The translations under genes were made by a program, and so were the position numbers. The notes beneath the pieces are model-generated. The model was not told the origin of the DNA. It did no database searches and worked only from the letters and a program-made list of their open reading frames with translations. A stretch of 55,693 nt of DNA from a virus: IMG/VR virus record IMGVR_UViG_3300045120_000102, positions 1 to 55,693 of that record. One strand, 5' to 3'. This document shows, piece after piece, positions 21,214-30,634 of the stretch (position 1 is the stretch's first letter; every line of letters begins with the position of its first letter).

Positions 21214-21399
21214 CTACGGCTCCGGCGGCGGCTCAACGACCGCCATGTCAAGCCACGCCGACGCAGCCATATCGGCGTCGGTGATGTAGTGCGGCTTCTT
21301 GTTCGGTGGGAACACCCTCCACGCCTGCGGATCACCCAAACCGGTTTCCTGCGCCAACCAGCTCGTGGCCGGGTCCATCTTCACCGCCGGATGCGTCAC
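21214..21399 (-). CDS. Small protein of the tail region (61 aa)
   Basis: MTHPAVKMDPATSWLAQETG, then DPQAWRVFPPNKKPHYITDA and a Pro-rich end. Soluble, no family recognised. It lies between two minor tail genes with small gaps. Confidence 0.6.
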   Translation of the reverse strand: MTHPAVKMDPATSWLAQETGLGDPQAWRVFPPNKKPHYITDADMAASAWLDMAVVEPPPEP

Positions 21400-21408
21400 T
21401 CAACCCCC

Positions 21409-23364
21409 TTATAGGTAGCTGCGGTTTACGCCGGTCACAGTGACCCACGTCTCCGTGCCCGTCGACTCAGCCTGGATGTAGTTGCCGGCGATGCCGTTGT
21501 GGTAGGTGGCGATCTCAATCACGTCACCAGCAAGGAAATAATCGGACCATGTCGCGGACAGCGCGTCACCTATCGCGATGCTGCCGCTGCCCATCGGGGT
21601 CGCCTTCAACAGTGACCCGTTGACCCACAGCCCGAGCTTCATCACAGCAGTCAGGTTGCTGCCGATCCGTATGCACGTGTTGATCGAATAGTTACCCTCG
21701 TCGAGGAACGTGAACGTACCGGTGACCGGGTCCGCGTCGATGTTCACGCTGGCCCTGGCGACGACCTGCCAAAAATTAGCAGGCAACGGCGACCAACCGT
21801 TCGGGTAAGACACCGCCGTCGTGCTTGTGCGGTACATTTCCGCGGTCGGCCCCAACAATGTCGGAGGCAGGTTGTCGGTGACCGACGTACCTTTGATGGT
21901 GCCCGGCCCGATCGCACCGAAAAGGTCCGTCTTCATCTCCGTGCGGGAGCCCCAGTACCGGAACCCGGCACCCATCTGCGACAGGTTCGCGGCCGTAACC
22001 TCCGCTGGCACAGCCAGATTCGGGAACCGCTTGACTAGGGTGTCACCGGAATATATCTCGAACTGCTTAGGGTTCGCGCCGACCCCGGCGACCACCTTGA
22101 TGTCCAACGACCACGTCAATGGAATGTTGCTTGCCCACACCGTGTCCACCCCACCAATACGGCAGCCGATGTCACCGCGGTACGTCAAAAAGCTAGGTGA
22201 GTACGCGCGCGCCCACACCCCGTTCGCCGGTGTGGTCGTGGAGTCTGCGCGCACCCACGACCAAATGCGTGGTGTCCCACCAGAGCCTGTCTGGGTTGGC
22301 GGGGACGCCATCGAGCCGCGCACAATCTGGTAGTCGGTGTCGGTGGGCACCGTGTGCATCACGTCGGCGCCGCGGTTGCCGTTGTTAACCAGATTCCATG
22401 CGGCCTTGCCGTCTTCGATTACGACAGTCGAAGTAGCACCAACGGCGCCGAAGTAGGTGACGACGAACTCCACGGGCATCGGCCCGTCCGGGTAGTCACC
22501 GAAGTCGACGTCGATTGTTTTGCCCGCATACCGCGAGCCCGTTGCTGTCGACTGCAAGCTCTGCAACTGCCTTGCATGCGAAAGGATCTCGTTGTAGATG
22601 GTCGTCATGAACTGCTGCGCATCCGAAACATCTGTGCCGGTCAGGGATGTGAGCCCGGACCACGCCTGCGAAGCGGCGTCCTGGATGGCCTGCAGGCCAG
22701 GCACGCTCGCATCCGGTATCGGCGGCATGCCGAGGAGGTTGACCAGTTTGGCTGCATCCAGATCGGATGCGGCGGTCAGCAAATCGGCCAGCCATGTGTT
22801 CTGCTGCGCCGGGGTCGATCCGGTGAGGCCGGTGAGGAAATCCATCACCTGCTGGTATGCGTCGGTGACCGCATCGGTGATCGCATCATTGAGATCCGCC
22901 CACCCGGCAGCGATCTCAGCGGGTGTCGGATACCCGGCACCCGTCCCCGAGAACAACTGCACCAGTTTCCTGATGGGCGCAAAAATGTTCTGCACCGCAA
23001 GCAAAGTCGGATCAGTGCCCGTGAAATTCCCGTTGATCGCGTCAAGCAGGCCGAGCAGCTCCCCGACAAGCGGAAGGTTTTCGATGAACTCAACGAACAG
23101 CGGCGGCAGATCGTCGGGGCCGGTGATGTCAGCCGGATCAGATTGCGCGATCAGCGAATTCACGCCAGCCCAGATGGTTGTCATCACCCCGAACAGGCCG
23201 CCTCCCGAGGGGTTACCGCCCGTCGAGGTGTTGAACGTGGCAGGGAACCGGGCGTCGGCGCGTGACTTCATCGCCGCCTCGGACATGTCTTGCAGCGAAC
23301 TGGCCAACGTGGCAGGCGTCAAAGCGCCCTGCGGCAGGTTCGGGACACCGCCGGGTGTCGTCAC
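21409..23364 (-). CDS. Minor tail protein with C-terminal C1q-like domain (651 aa)
   Basis: Residues about 1-280 are helical (SLQDMSEAAMKSRADARFPA, repeated SLLGLL/NLLGMPP helices), a tail-core section. The middle has a lectin-like jelly-roll look (VDFGDYPDGPMPVEFVVTYF, SWVRADSTTTPANGVWARAY). The last about 110 residues (FTFLDEGNYSINTCIRIGSN, GLWVNGSLLKATPMGSGSIA, VIEIATYHNGIAGNYIQAES) look like a trimeric C1q/TNF-like tip. Probable receptor-contact protein. Overlaps the previous gene by 4 bases. Confidence 0.8.
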   Translation of the reverse strand: MTTPGGVPNLPQGALTPATLASSLQDMSEAAMKSRADARFPATFNTSTGGNPSGGGLFGVMTTIWAGVNSLIAQSDPADITGPDDLPPLFVEFIENLPLVGELLGLLDAINGNFTGTDPTLLAVQNIFAPIRKLVQLFSGTGAGYPTPAEIAAGWADLNDAITDAVTDAYQQVMDFLTGLTGSTPAQQNTWLADLLTAASDLDAAKLVNLLGMPPIPDASVPGLQAIQDAASQAWSGLTSLTGTDVSDAQQFMTTIYNEILSHARQLQSLQSTATGSRYAGKTIDVDFGDYPDGPMPVEFVVTYFGAVGATSTVVIEDGKAAWNLVNNGNRGADVMHTVPTDTDYQIVRGSMASPPTQTGSGGTPRIWSWVRADSTTTPANGVWARAYSPSFLTYRGDIGCRIGGVDTVWASNIPLTWSLDIKVVAGVGANPKQFEIYSGDTLVKRFPNLAVPAEVTAANLSQMGAGFRYWGSRTEMKTDLFGAIGPGTIKGTSVTDNLPPTLLGPTAEMYRTSTTAVSYPNGWSPLPANFWQVVARASVNIDADPVTGTFTFLDEGNYSINTCIRIGSNLTAVMKLGLWVNGSLLKATPMGSGSIAIGDALSATWSDYFLAGDVIEIATYHNGIAGNYIQAESTGTETWVTVTGVNRSYL

Positions 23365-23798
23365 CTACGGACCGCCCTAGCTGTGGCGCCGATCGCCTTC
23401 GGGCATTTCGGGGCTTCCGCTGTGCCGGCCACGAACGGCTCCGCGGTGGTGTGCTGCGGCGGATCAGGCACACTGACCGACTCCTGCCGCACACCGTCAA
23501 CAATCCACGCAGGCGCACGCACGACAGCCGGGTCGATGTGCCCGGTCTGCCGGACGCCGAGAGCCACCAACTGCTCAGACAGCTTCCCCACCCACGGCTG
23601 CAACGCGGTCAAAGGCATATCAGTCGCTATCAGCAGCGCCGACGCCAGGGCCCCACCGACCGCCGCTATCTGCGCCGGAATGTCTTCGCTATTCGGGATT
23701 TTCTTCGGGATGAACGCATTGTGCACAACCCGCTCCGCGATCGCCTGCGCCGCCTCCGCAGTCAACTCTGGTGCGCCCGGACCCTCAGGTGTGTTCAT
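23361..23798 (-). CDS. Minor tail protein (145 aa)
   Basis: A conserved-looking core, AERVVHNAFIPKKIPNSEDI then PAQIAAVGGALASALLIATD and MPLTALQPWVGKLSEQLV, is typical of a small minor tail gene found next to the large Gp37-like gene in mycobacteriophages. A Pro-rich C-terminus follows. Overlaps the next gene by 4 bases. Confidence 0.72.
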   Translation of the reverse strand: MNTPEGPGAPELTAEAAQAIAERVVHNAFIPKKIPNSEDIPAQIAAVGGALASALLIATDMPLTALQPWVGKLSEQLVALGVRQTGHIDPAVVRAPAWIVDGVRQESVSVPDPPQHTTAEPFVAGTAEAPKCPKAIGATARAVRR

Positions 23799-23801
23799 TG
23801 G

Positions 23802-25616
23802 CTACCACAACCCGATCTCTCCGAGCCCGCCGATCGCCCGCGACGTCAACTCCGCTAACCGTTCGATAGCGTCCTTCTTGTTGCGGGTGTCACCGAACTT
23901 CGCGACAACCAACCCTTTACCCGCACCCCAGTCGAGGTCGAGTTCTCGGCAGCGGCGTACGAACACCCTTGGCATCAGATACTTTTGCGTTCCGCCGACA
24001 CGGTCGCCGAGCCACCAATGCCCGAATCCGTTCGCCCCGATCAGCCACGGCGACGCATTCGCAACCGTCAGCGTGAACGCCGTGTCGGGGTCCGTTTCGC
24101 GGCGTCGGCGACGTAAATCCATGACACTGGCCGCGGTGTAGGCCTGCGTAACCTGGCTGGAGTTCGTTTCGAGGTAGTGACCCCAGCCCTGCCTGGCGAC
24201 CCTGTCCAGCAGGGGGACGCTCATATGGGCGAGGATCGAATCCCGGTAGATCGGCTCCAGGAAAGCGTTCAAAGCGCCGCCGAGGGAACCCACGGAAATG
24301 TTGTAGCCGATACCTACCGAGATGACCGCACCAATGTTGTCGCCGGCTACATCGCCGCCGTACTGGATTGCCGCGGCGATCAGCTCGTCGACGCCGGGCA
24401 TCGACTCGCCCCCAACTGTGATCCGGCCAGGGCCGCCCGGCGACCGGGAGAACTCCGACGTTTGAATGCCGGTGATGTCGCCGTCCCGGTAGATCACATA
24501 TGGGTGCGCGGGCAGCGTACCCAGGATGCCGGGCAGTCGGTACCCGGTTTCGTCGATCGCCTCACCTGTGAACAGGTTGTAGGAGTCCTCAACATAGTTG
24601 GATGTCACATCGGCGATGCTGCGGGTCAACCCGGTCAGAAGGTTCCCGCCCAGCGAGGTCCCTTGACGGAACCCTGATTTGTCGACAATTCCGACCATCA
24701 GAGTGCCGTCACGGAAATTGGTGCCGGCCCCCGGCCACGGCTCAGGATCACCTTTGAACCAGCGCCGCAAATCCCACTGCAACTCGGCGTCCTCAAGGAT
24801 CGGCGCCGCGACATCGAAAATGCTGGTGCGGATACTGCCGACCACCAAAGCGGGCGGCGCCACCGAATCGCCGAAGTTGCTTGGCTTCACAACAATCTGG
24901 GATTGCTCCCACACATGCGTCACATGGTCGATAATCCCGGGGACAGTCCAATTCGCTGGGACCAGCAGCGCCTGAAGGTCGTCCACGGAGATGTTGAAAA
25001 GCTGCAGACGCAGCTGGTTCGCCATCAGCGTCAAAAGGATGCCTTGATCCGCCGGGGCGAGCAGCATCCACGCTTTCGGCTGCTGAATCAGGCTGATCGG
25101 CAGGAACGGGTTGCCTGCGGTGTGAACGTATTTCAGTTCTTCGATGTCGTCGAAGAAGTCTATGACAACTTCGTCGCCCGCCTGATCGCGGACGACGGTC
25201 ACACCGTTCTTTGGTTTCATCCTGCCGCCGAGGCGGGCGCCCATCGTTTCGACGATGATGTGGATATTTGAGGTGCCGCGGCCCTCTTCGTCTAAAGCCC
25301 AGAACGCGGCCCATGTGCGGCGCGGCTCGTCCAGGTCGATGGGTAGCCGGAGTTGGATGGTGCCGGTTTCGTTGACTTGAACGTTGACGCTGCCCGCGTT
25401 TTCGCCATGGACGGTTCCGCGGTACTGCCAGTCGCCGTCATACAGTTTTATGACGGGTCGGTCGTTGGCGCGTTCGATACGATAGTCGCGCAGTTCACGC
25501 GCCCATGCGGCGAAGTCGTCGTGGTCGGTGCCGGTGAACGGCTCCCCGAACGTGAACGGCCCTGATGGGGCGGCACCGCCTAGTGTGAACGGTAAAGTCG
25601 CCGGCAGGGTAGCCAT
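23802..25616 (-). CDS. Minor tail protein, Gp37-like (604 aa)
   Basis: Second tail-tip protein after the tape measure. RDYRIERANDRPVIKLYDGD, WQYRGTVHGENAGSVNVQVN and ETGTIQLRLPIDLDEPRRTW form the N-terminal barrel-like part; later FFDDIEELKYVHTAGNPFLP and RDGDITGIQTSEFSRSPGGP. This matches the Gp37-like minor tail family of siphoviruses that infect Actinobacteria. It probably closes the baseplate. The start ATG overlaps the upstream TGA by one base. Confidence 0.8.
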   Translation of the reverse strand: MATLPATLPFTLGGAAPSGPFTFGEPFTGTDHDDFAAWARELRDYRIERANDRPVIKLYDGDWQYRGTVHGENAGSVNVQVNETGTIQLRLPIDLDEPRRTWAAFWALDEEGRGTSNIHIIVETMGARLGGRMKPKNGVTVVRDQAGDEVVIDFFDDIEELKYVHTAGNPFLPISLIQQPKAWMLLAPADQGILLTLMANQLRLQLFNISVDDLQALLVPANWTVPGIIDHVTHVWEQSQIVVKPSNFGDSVAPPALVVGSIRTSIFDVAAPILEDAELQWDLRRWFKGDPEPWPGAGTNFRDGTLMVGIVDKSGFRQGTSLGGNLLTGLTRSIADVTSNYVEDSYNLFTGEAIDETGYRLPGILGTLPAHPYVIYRDGDITGIQTSEFSRSPGGPGRITVGGESMPGVDELIAAAIQYGGDVAGDNIGAVISVGIGYNISVGSLGGALNAFLEPIYRDSILAHMSVPLLDRVARQGWGHYLETNSSQVTQAYTAASVMDLRRRRRETDPDTAFTLTVANASPWLIGANGFGHWWLGDRVGGTQKYLMPRVFVRRCRELDLDWGAGKGLVVAKFGDTRNKKDAIERLAELTSRAIGGLGEIGLW

Positions 25617-27022
25617 CAGTCTAGACCCGCTTCCGCGCTCCAGAACCGTCTCTGTCGGAGTGTGGCTTTCGCTCCGGACGGCCCGTTACACACCACCGGC
25701 ATGAGGATCGGCGCGACCTCGGTGCCCGTGCCCGGCGGAACCATGTAGATCGGTTCAACCCCATTGAACAGGCCCGCAATGTTCGACAAATCCGCCGACA
25801 CGTAAGTGTCCATGAACGGATCGGACATCACCGACAGCATGGACACCAGTTGTGGTGTCACAATCATGCGGGCCGCGTCCTCACCGACAGCACGCCCCCA
25901 ACGGCGTTCATTCCCGAAACTGTGATCCGGGAACTGCCACTGCACTGCCGGGTCGAGTTCCCATTCCAGCCATAACGGCTGATCGGTAGGGTTCCACACG
26001 TCGAACCATCCCTGATTAGGGTTCGCCGCTACCCTGATAACGGGCGCTATGCCGGTCGTCTTCCCCATGAACAGTGCCGCCAGGAACCCCGACAGCGGGC
26101 CGCTGGAGAAATTCAGCGTGAACCCGAAGAACGTTGCACTGACGGACACGCCGCCAGTGCCGACCGTGGACAGTTGCTCCAACGCCGTTTGCAGCGTCGA
26201 AGCGGACGAAAAGAACGATAGAGGGGTTGTCGTTTGGCCGCCCACAGCGAGCGAGTAGGTCAGGCCGCCGATGGTGATGGTGAAGTCGAGCGGCGCCAAC
26301 CCGGACCCGTCAACGGTCAGCATCCCCGGCTTGGATGTCGGGGTGATGACTGTCCACTTCCCCGGCGAACCGGACACTGTGACATTCCCGACGCCGCCGA
26401 TAGACGGCAACGCTGCCAGCGCGGTCCGCACCGTCGCGGTGGACGCGTTCCATGCGAGGGGCGGTGTCAACGCCGACCCGCCGTATGCAAGTTTGAACGT
26501 GCCGCCCGACGAGTTCGTGTAGATGGTGAAGTTCCCCGAATTCACCCATTCGGATACGTCTTCGACGCCCTCGAACATCGGGTTTACCGCGATCGCACTG
26601 ACGACGGCGTGATACACGTCGTCGATGTCGGCGTCGAACCCGTCTTCGGTGGTGTAGTCGATCTGCTTCGCCAACTTCAGCGTTAGTGACCGTCTGCCGC
26701 TGGGGCCGTCGTAATGCCATCGGACACGCTCCAAGGTGTCCGAATACATTGATGGTGTGCCCCAAAGCTTCTGGAACCGTGGACGACTGGCGGGGGTCAG
26801 CCAGAACGGGAGAGTCATTTCCCGGATCGGTATCGACTGCCCGGTGATGCGGCCACCGACCTCGAACGCCCCGGATTGGGTTCGCGCAGTGAACCCCGCG
26901 TCGTACGCACCTTTGGGGTCGGTGTCTAAAATGATGTCGTCGACAAGGAAGGCGTCGTCGGGGGCCGACACAACCACCGAGTCACCGTTGGATGATTCCA
27001 GGGTGATCGTTGCTACCGGCAT
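25616..27022 (-). CDS. Distal tail (Dit-like) minor tail protein (468 aa)
   Basis: First gene after the tape measure. Its N-terminus has PDDAFLVDDIILDTDPKGAY and FEVGGRITGQSIPIREMTLP, then RFQKLWGTPSMYSDTLERV, the layout of Dit proteins. A central insert of about 180 residues contains Ig-like strands (FTIYTNSSGGTFKLAYGG, NVTVSGSPGKWTVITP). The end (PTDQPLWLEWELDPAVQWQF) returns to the core domain. Dit forms the hub at the tail tip. Confidence 0.8.
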   Translation of the reverse strand: MPVATITLESSNGDSVVVSAPDDAFLVDDIILDTDPKGAYDAGFTARTQSGAFEVGGRITGQSIPIREMTLPFWLTPASRPRFQKLWGTPSMYSDTLERVRWHYDGPSGRRSLTLKLAKQIDYTTEDGFDADIDDVYHAVVSAIAVNPMFEGVEDVSEWVNSGNFTIYTNSSGGTFKLAYGGSALTPPLAWNASTATVRTALAALPSIGGVGNVTVSGSPGKWTVITPTSKPGMLTVDGSGLAPLDFTITIGGLTYSLAVGGQTTTPLSFFSSASTLQTALEQLSTVGTGGVSVSATFFGFTLNFSSGPLSGFLAALFMGKTTGIAPVIRVAANPNQGWFDVWNPTDQPLWLEWELDPAVQWQFPDHSFGNERRWGRAVGEDAARMIVTPQLVSMLSVMSDPFMDTYVSADLSNIAGLFNGVEPIYMVPPGTGTEVAPILMPVVCNGPSGAKATLRQRRFWSAEAGLD

Positions 27023-27025
27023 GAT

Positions 27026-30000
27026 TTACAGGTGATCCAGCTTCGCAGAAGACACGCGGTCCTGCCACCGCTGCCACTCAGCCATTGCGCCCTCAGCGTC
27101 ACGAACCTGAATATTCGTGTTGAACACAGGGCCAGGCCGGCCACCGGTGCCGCCGTGCATGGCGCCGGACGGCATCGGAGGCGCACCACCCATCGCGCCC
27201 GCCGCCGAGAGCGGGGCTGCCCCACCGAACGACGAACCACCACCACCGATCGAGATGCCACCTATGAACTGCCCGATGCCTTGCAGCCAGCCCGGCGAAT
27301 CACCAACGCCGAACACGTCCAGCGCTGACCCGATCTGGCCGCCCGCGAACTCGCCGAGCGCCGACCCGATACCAGAGAAGTTAGTCAACGACGGAAACCC
27401 GAACCCAGAGCCAGAACCTTTTTCGGATTTAGTCGCCCGAGTGAACCGGCCCTTAGCCGCTTCCGCGGCAGCCTCAACAGCATCTGATGCGCCCTCGCGG
27501 GCGTCAGCAGCGGAGCGCTCCGCCTGCGCAACGTCCCGAGCCGCCTGTGCTCGGGTTTTAGCGGTCCCGTAGATATCTTCTTCTGCTTCAGCCTGTTTGG
27601 CTTTCGCAGCAGCGATCCGCTCGTCGGCGTCGGCGATGGCCTGCTGGGCGTCTTCGGCGCGGCGCTGCGCGTTCCGCACCTCCTTGGGGTCAACCCGGTA
27701 GTAGCCTGGTTCGCCGTATTCGTCGTAACCGGGGGTTCCGATTCCCGGCTTGAAGTCCGCGCCGAACGCGTTCACCAGGCCGCCTGTCGTGTTGGCGCCC
27801 AAGCTCAGTGACTGCGACGGATACGTCGGCATGTCCGCCAAGCCGGGGAGCTGGCTGCCCGCCTTCCATGCGAACGTTTTTCCACCGGCCCATGCATTCG
27901 GTCCCTGCTTGGCGAGAATCTTCTCAGCGACCGCGATCTGCTGCTCTTTGCTGGCCTGCCAGGGGGACGGCGCGTACCGCTGGCCGCCGAAGTCGTTCCA
28001 CGTTCCCTGACGGATTTGCAGCCCGCCTGTGCTGTCACGATCACCTGAGGGTAGGTTCCAGCGGCCTGTGCCGGCCTGGCCGGGTGTCCCCGACTCGTTG
28101 GCGGCGATAGCGTCCCAATCAGGTACCTTGCCGCCCGCGGTAGCGGTGTCGGCCAGCGCGGATAGACTACCCGATGGGCTCGTCCTGCCGACCTCGGACA
28201 GCGCCGCCAGGTGGATATGGTCCCCGTGCTGCTTCATCGTGGATTCGCCGTAGATTCTTCGCGCGGCGGCGCCTTCGGCCCGCTCACCGTGCATGTTGTA
28301 CCAAACGTAATTCGGGTCGTCGTAGATGATCATCGACAACTTGTCGCGGTTGGCCCACGCCCACGCAAGGTTTTCCCTCGACGGGTCCACGTCGATGGCT
28401 TTGCCTTTGGGGTGCTCGCCGCTGTCCTGGCTGTGGTCGGTCATTCCGCTGATGAGCTTCGCGCCGGGGTTGGTGCCGCGCAGCGATGTCAGGATCGACG
28501 TGTTGATTGAGGCACCACCGAGGCGTGACGCCTCTTCAGCGGTGACCGTGCCGAGCGCGCCGAGCGCGCCGCCCGGTTGAGCAGCAGCGGGCGAACCGAA
28601 CCATCCGGCGCTACCGGCTGGCATGTCCGCGATCTTGTCGCGCAACGCATCAAGCTTCCCGCCGGTCGTATCGGCTTTGGTCCCAAGCCGCGCCACATCA
28701 TCACCCAACCCGGCTGTGCCCTTACCGGCGTCCTTCGTCCCATGACCGATCGCCTTCAGTTTGTCGATGAACCCGCCGCCCTTTTCGGACAGCTTCCGCA
28801 GCTCCTCCCCAGAGGCGTATAGGTCTTCACCCCAGCCGAACGCCGCGTCCGCGTCCTTATCGAGCTGATCAGCGATTTCGCCGTGCCCGAGCAGTCGTTG
28901 CGCCGCCGCGTGCGCCCGGGTGATGGTCCCGTACACATTGCCGACGCCGCCGATCAGGCGTGAAAACGCCTGCAAAGTCAGGCCGACATCATCCAAGACA
29001 CTGAGGGACGCCGAGGTGACAGAGGTCGCGACCGCCCCGAACGCCGCGGTGATCTGGTCCTTATGCGCGACCACACTGTCGGCCAGCTGCTTGAGGCCCG
29101 GCCCGAACGCCGCCGCCAGATCGTCCTGAATCTCGTCGACCGCCACACCAATGGTGCGTTTCGCGGACTCGAACGAGCCGACCACACTGGTGCCCATCGT
29201 GTCTGACGCGGCCTGCGCAGCACCCTCGACCGACCCGAAATCCGCTACCGCCTTCGACGGATCCCACTGCGCGAACGTACCGATGAAATCCCCGGCGGTG
29301 TCACCCAACAGGGCCATAGCCGCCTGATTGCGGCGCACCGGGTCTTCGATGCCGCGGATCGTGTCGAATACTTGATCGAACGCCTGAAACGCTGCGGGGC
29401 CGCCCTGCTTGAACTTGTCGAATGTCGCCTCGCCGTTGAGGCCGATGTTGTCGAGGACCGCGACTATTTTCGGGCCTTCTTCGCTGACCCGCCGGCCGAA
29501 CTCACGCAGCGCGTCCGCGCCGCGATCAGTGTTGTCGACACCCATCTGAATTGACTGGTTGATCAACGCCAACGCCTGCTCAGCCGACAGGCCGGCGTTC
29601 TTCCAGCCCGACGAGTATTCGCCGAGCGAGTCCATCAGGTCGCCGCCGAGGTCGCCGCCGAGCTTCGTGTAGCCGGCGGCGATGATGTCGAAAGCCTCCG
29701 TGGCGGACGCCGCGAGGCCGCTGCGCAGCAGCACCGACGCCGCTTTCGTGGTGTTCGTCAGATCACCGTCGATCAGCTGGTTTAGCGACAGCAGTTGCTC
29801 GACGACCGGCCGCAATTCCGCTTCAGTCGCTGAGGGGTCGATCAGCCCTCCCTGCGCCGCCCTGCGGGCCGCGTCGAACGCCTCGTCACGGCTGGCCCCG
29901 AAGTTGTTCGCGAACGCAGCCGATGCGGCTGTTCCGAGCCGCGCCATAGCCGCTTCGTCTATACCGAGCTGCGCCTGGATTTTGTCGCGCAACGGTTCGC

Positions 30001-30634
30001 GTTCCAGCCCGGCCATGATTCCCTTGACCAGCAGGCCGCCGCCGACCGCACCCGCCGCCGTCAACGCCAACCCGATCGGACCACCAGCCGCACCGAGACG
30101 CGTCAGCGCCGTAGCACCACCGAACCCGGCAACGAAACTGCCCGCCGCATCAGAACCCGCCGACCGCACCTCCGAACCCAGCCCACGTAAACTGGACGTA
30201 ACCCCAGAACTGACCTTCCCACCCGACTCCGCCGCCGACTTAGCGGCCCGCTCATACTCCTTGAACGCATCCGACGCCGTTTTCGCAGCCCGCGTCTCCT
30301 CACGCAACGCTTTGTCCCGCGCCTCAATCGCCTGCTCGAACCGCTTCCCCGACGTCACACCCTTGTCGATGACATCCTGCAAACCGGCCTGAGCGACCTT
30401 CAGCTTCCCTGTCGAGTCGGCTGCTTTGTCGGCCAGCTTCGCGTGCGCGTCGAACGCCCTTTTAACGTCCGCCTCAGACGCCTTTATGCCTTCGGCGATC
30501 CCCTTGCCGAGTTTCGCGCCAGCGCGTTTCCCGGGACCGCTGAGCGCCCCGTCGAGCTGCTTATCAACCGCCTCCGACACCCCTCGGAGGCTAGGAATCA
30601 GCTGCAAGGTGGCGTACCCGATGGGCGTCGTCAT
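27026..30634 (-). CDS. Tape measure protein with M15-like peptidase and Rpf-like domains
   Basis: 1202 residues, the longest gene, placed directly after the frameshifted chaperones. Long N-terminal coiled region (about 20-160) and a hydrophobic patch (GGPIGLALTAAGAVGGGLLV). At about 725-810 there is a zinc peptidase-like motif set, DHSQDSGEHPKGKAIDVDP and GDHIHLA, as in D-Ala-D-Ala peptidases of the M15 type. At about 840-915, WDAIAANESG, STGGLQIRQGTWNDFGG and QQIAVAEKILAKQG match resuscitation-promoting-factor transglycosylases, with Glu as catalytic acid. The C-terminus has more coil and Gly-rich segments. These would open the wall during DNA entry. Confidence 0.95.
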   Translation of the reverse strand: MTTPIGYATLQLIPSLRGVSEAVDKQLDGALSGPGKRAGAKLGKGIAEGIKASEADVKRAFDAHAKLADKAADSTGKLKVAQAGLQDVIDKGVTSGKRFEQAIEARDKALREETRAAKTASDAFKEYERAAKSAAESGGKVSSGVTSSLRGLGSEVRSAGSDAAGSFVAGFGGATALTRLGAAGGPIGLALTAAGAVGGGLLVKGIMAGLEREPLRDKIQAQLGIDEAAMARLGTAASAAFANNFGASRDEAFDAARRAAQGGLIDPSATEAELRPVVEQLLSLNQLIDGDLTNTTKAASVLLRSGLAASATEAFDIIAAGYTKLGGDLGGDLMDSLGEYSSGWKNAGLSAEQALALINQSIQMGVDNTDRGADALREFGRRVSEEGPKIVAVLDNIGLNGEATFDKFKQGGPAAFQAFDQVFDTIRGIEDPVRRNQAAMALLGDTAGDFIGTFAQWDPSKAVADFGSVEGAAQAASDTMGTSVVGSFESAKRTIGVAVDEIQDDLAAAFGPGLKQLADSVVAHKDQITAAFGAVATSVTSASLSVLDDVGLTLQAFSRLIGGVGNVYGTITRAHAAAQRLLGHGEIADQLDKDADAAFGWGEDLYASGEELRKLSEKGGGFIDKLKAIGHGTKDAGKGTAGLGDDVARLGTKADTTGGKLDALRDKIADMPAGSAGWFGSPAAAQPGGALGALGTVTAEEASRLGGASINTSILTSLRGTNPGAKLISGMTDHSQDSGEHPKGKAIDVDPSRENLAWAWANRDKLSMIIYDDPNYVWYNMHGERAEGAAARRIYGESTMKQHGDHIHLAALSEVGRTSPSGSLSALADTATAGGKVPDWDAIAANESGTPGQAGTGRWNLPSGDRDSTGGLQIRQGTWNDFGGQRYAPSPWQASKEQQIAVAEKILAKQGPNAWAGGKTFAWKAGSQLPGLADMPTYPSQSLSLGANTTGGLVNAFGADFKPGIGTPGYDEYGEPGYYRVDPKEVRNAQRRAEDAQQAIADADERIAAAKAKQAEAEEDIYGTAKTRAQAARDVAQAERSAADAREGASDAVEAAAEAAKGRFTRATKSEKGSGSGFGFPSLTNFSGIGSALGEFAGGQIGSALDVFGVGDSPGWLQGIGQFIGGISIGGGGSSFGGAAPLSAAGAMGGAPPMPSGAMHGGTGGRPGPVFNTNIQVRDAEGAMAEWQRWQDRVSSAKLDHL

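Noticed and set aside
22354-24141. Long plus-strand open frames (303 and 283 codons) opposite minor tail genes
   Set aside because: They have Arg/Pro/Ser-rich composition typical of shadow frames in GC-rich DNA, and the minus-strand genes are recognisable tail proteins.
29682-30392. A 236-codon plus-strand frame opposite the tape measure
   Set aside because: It mirrors the Ala-rich helical coding of the tape measure; no start signal or plausible product.
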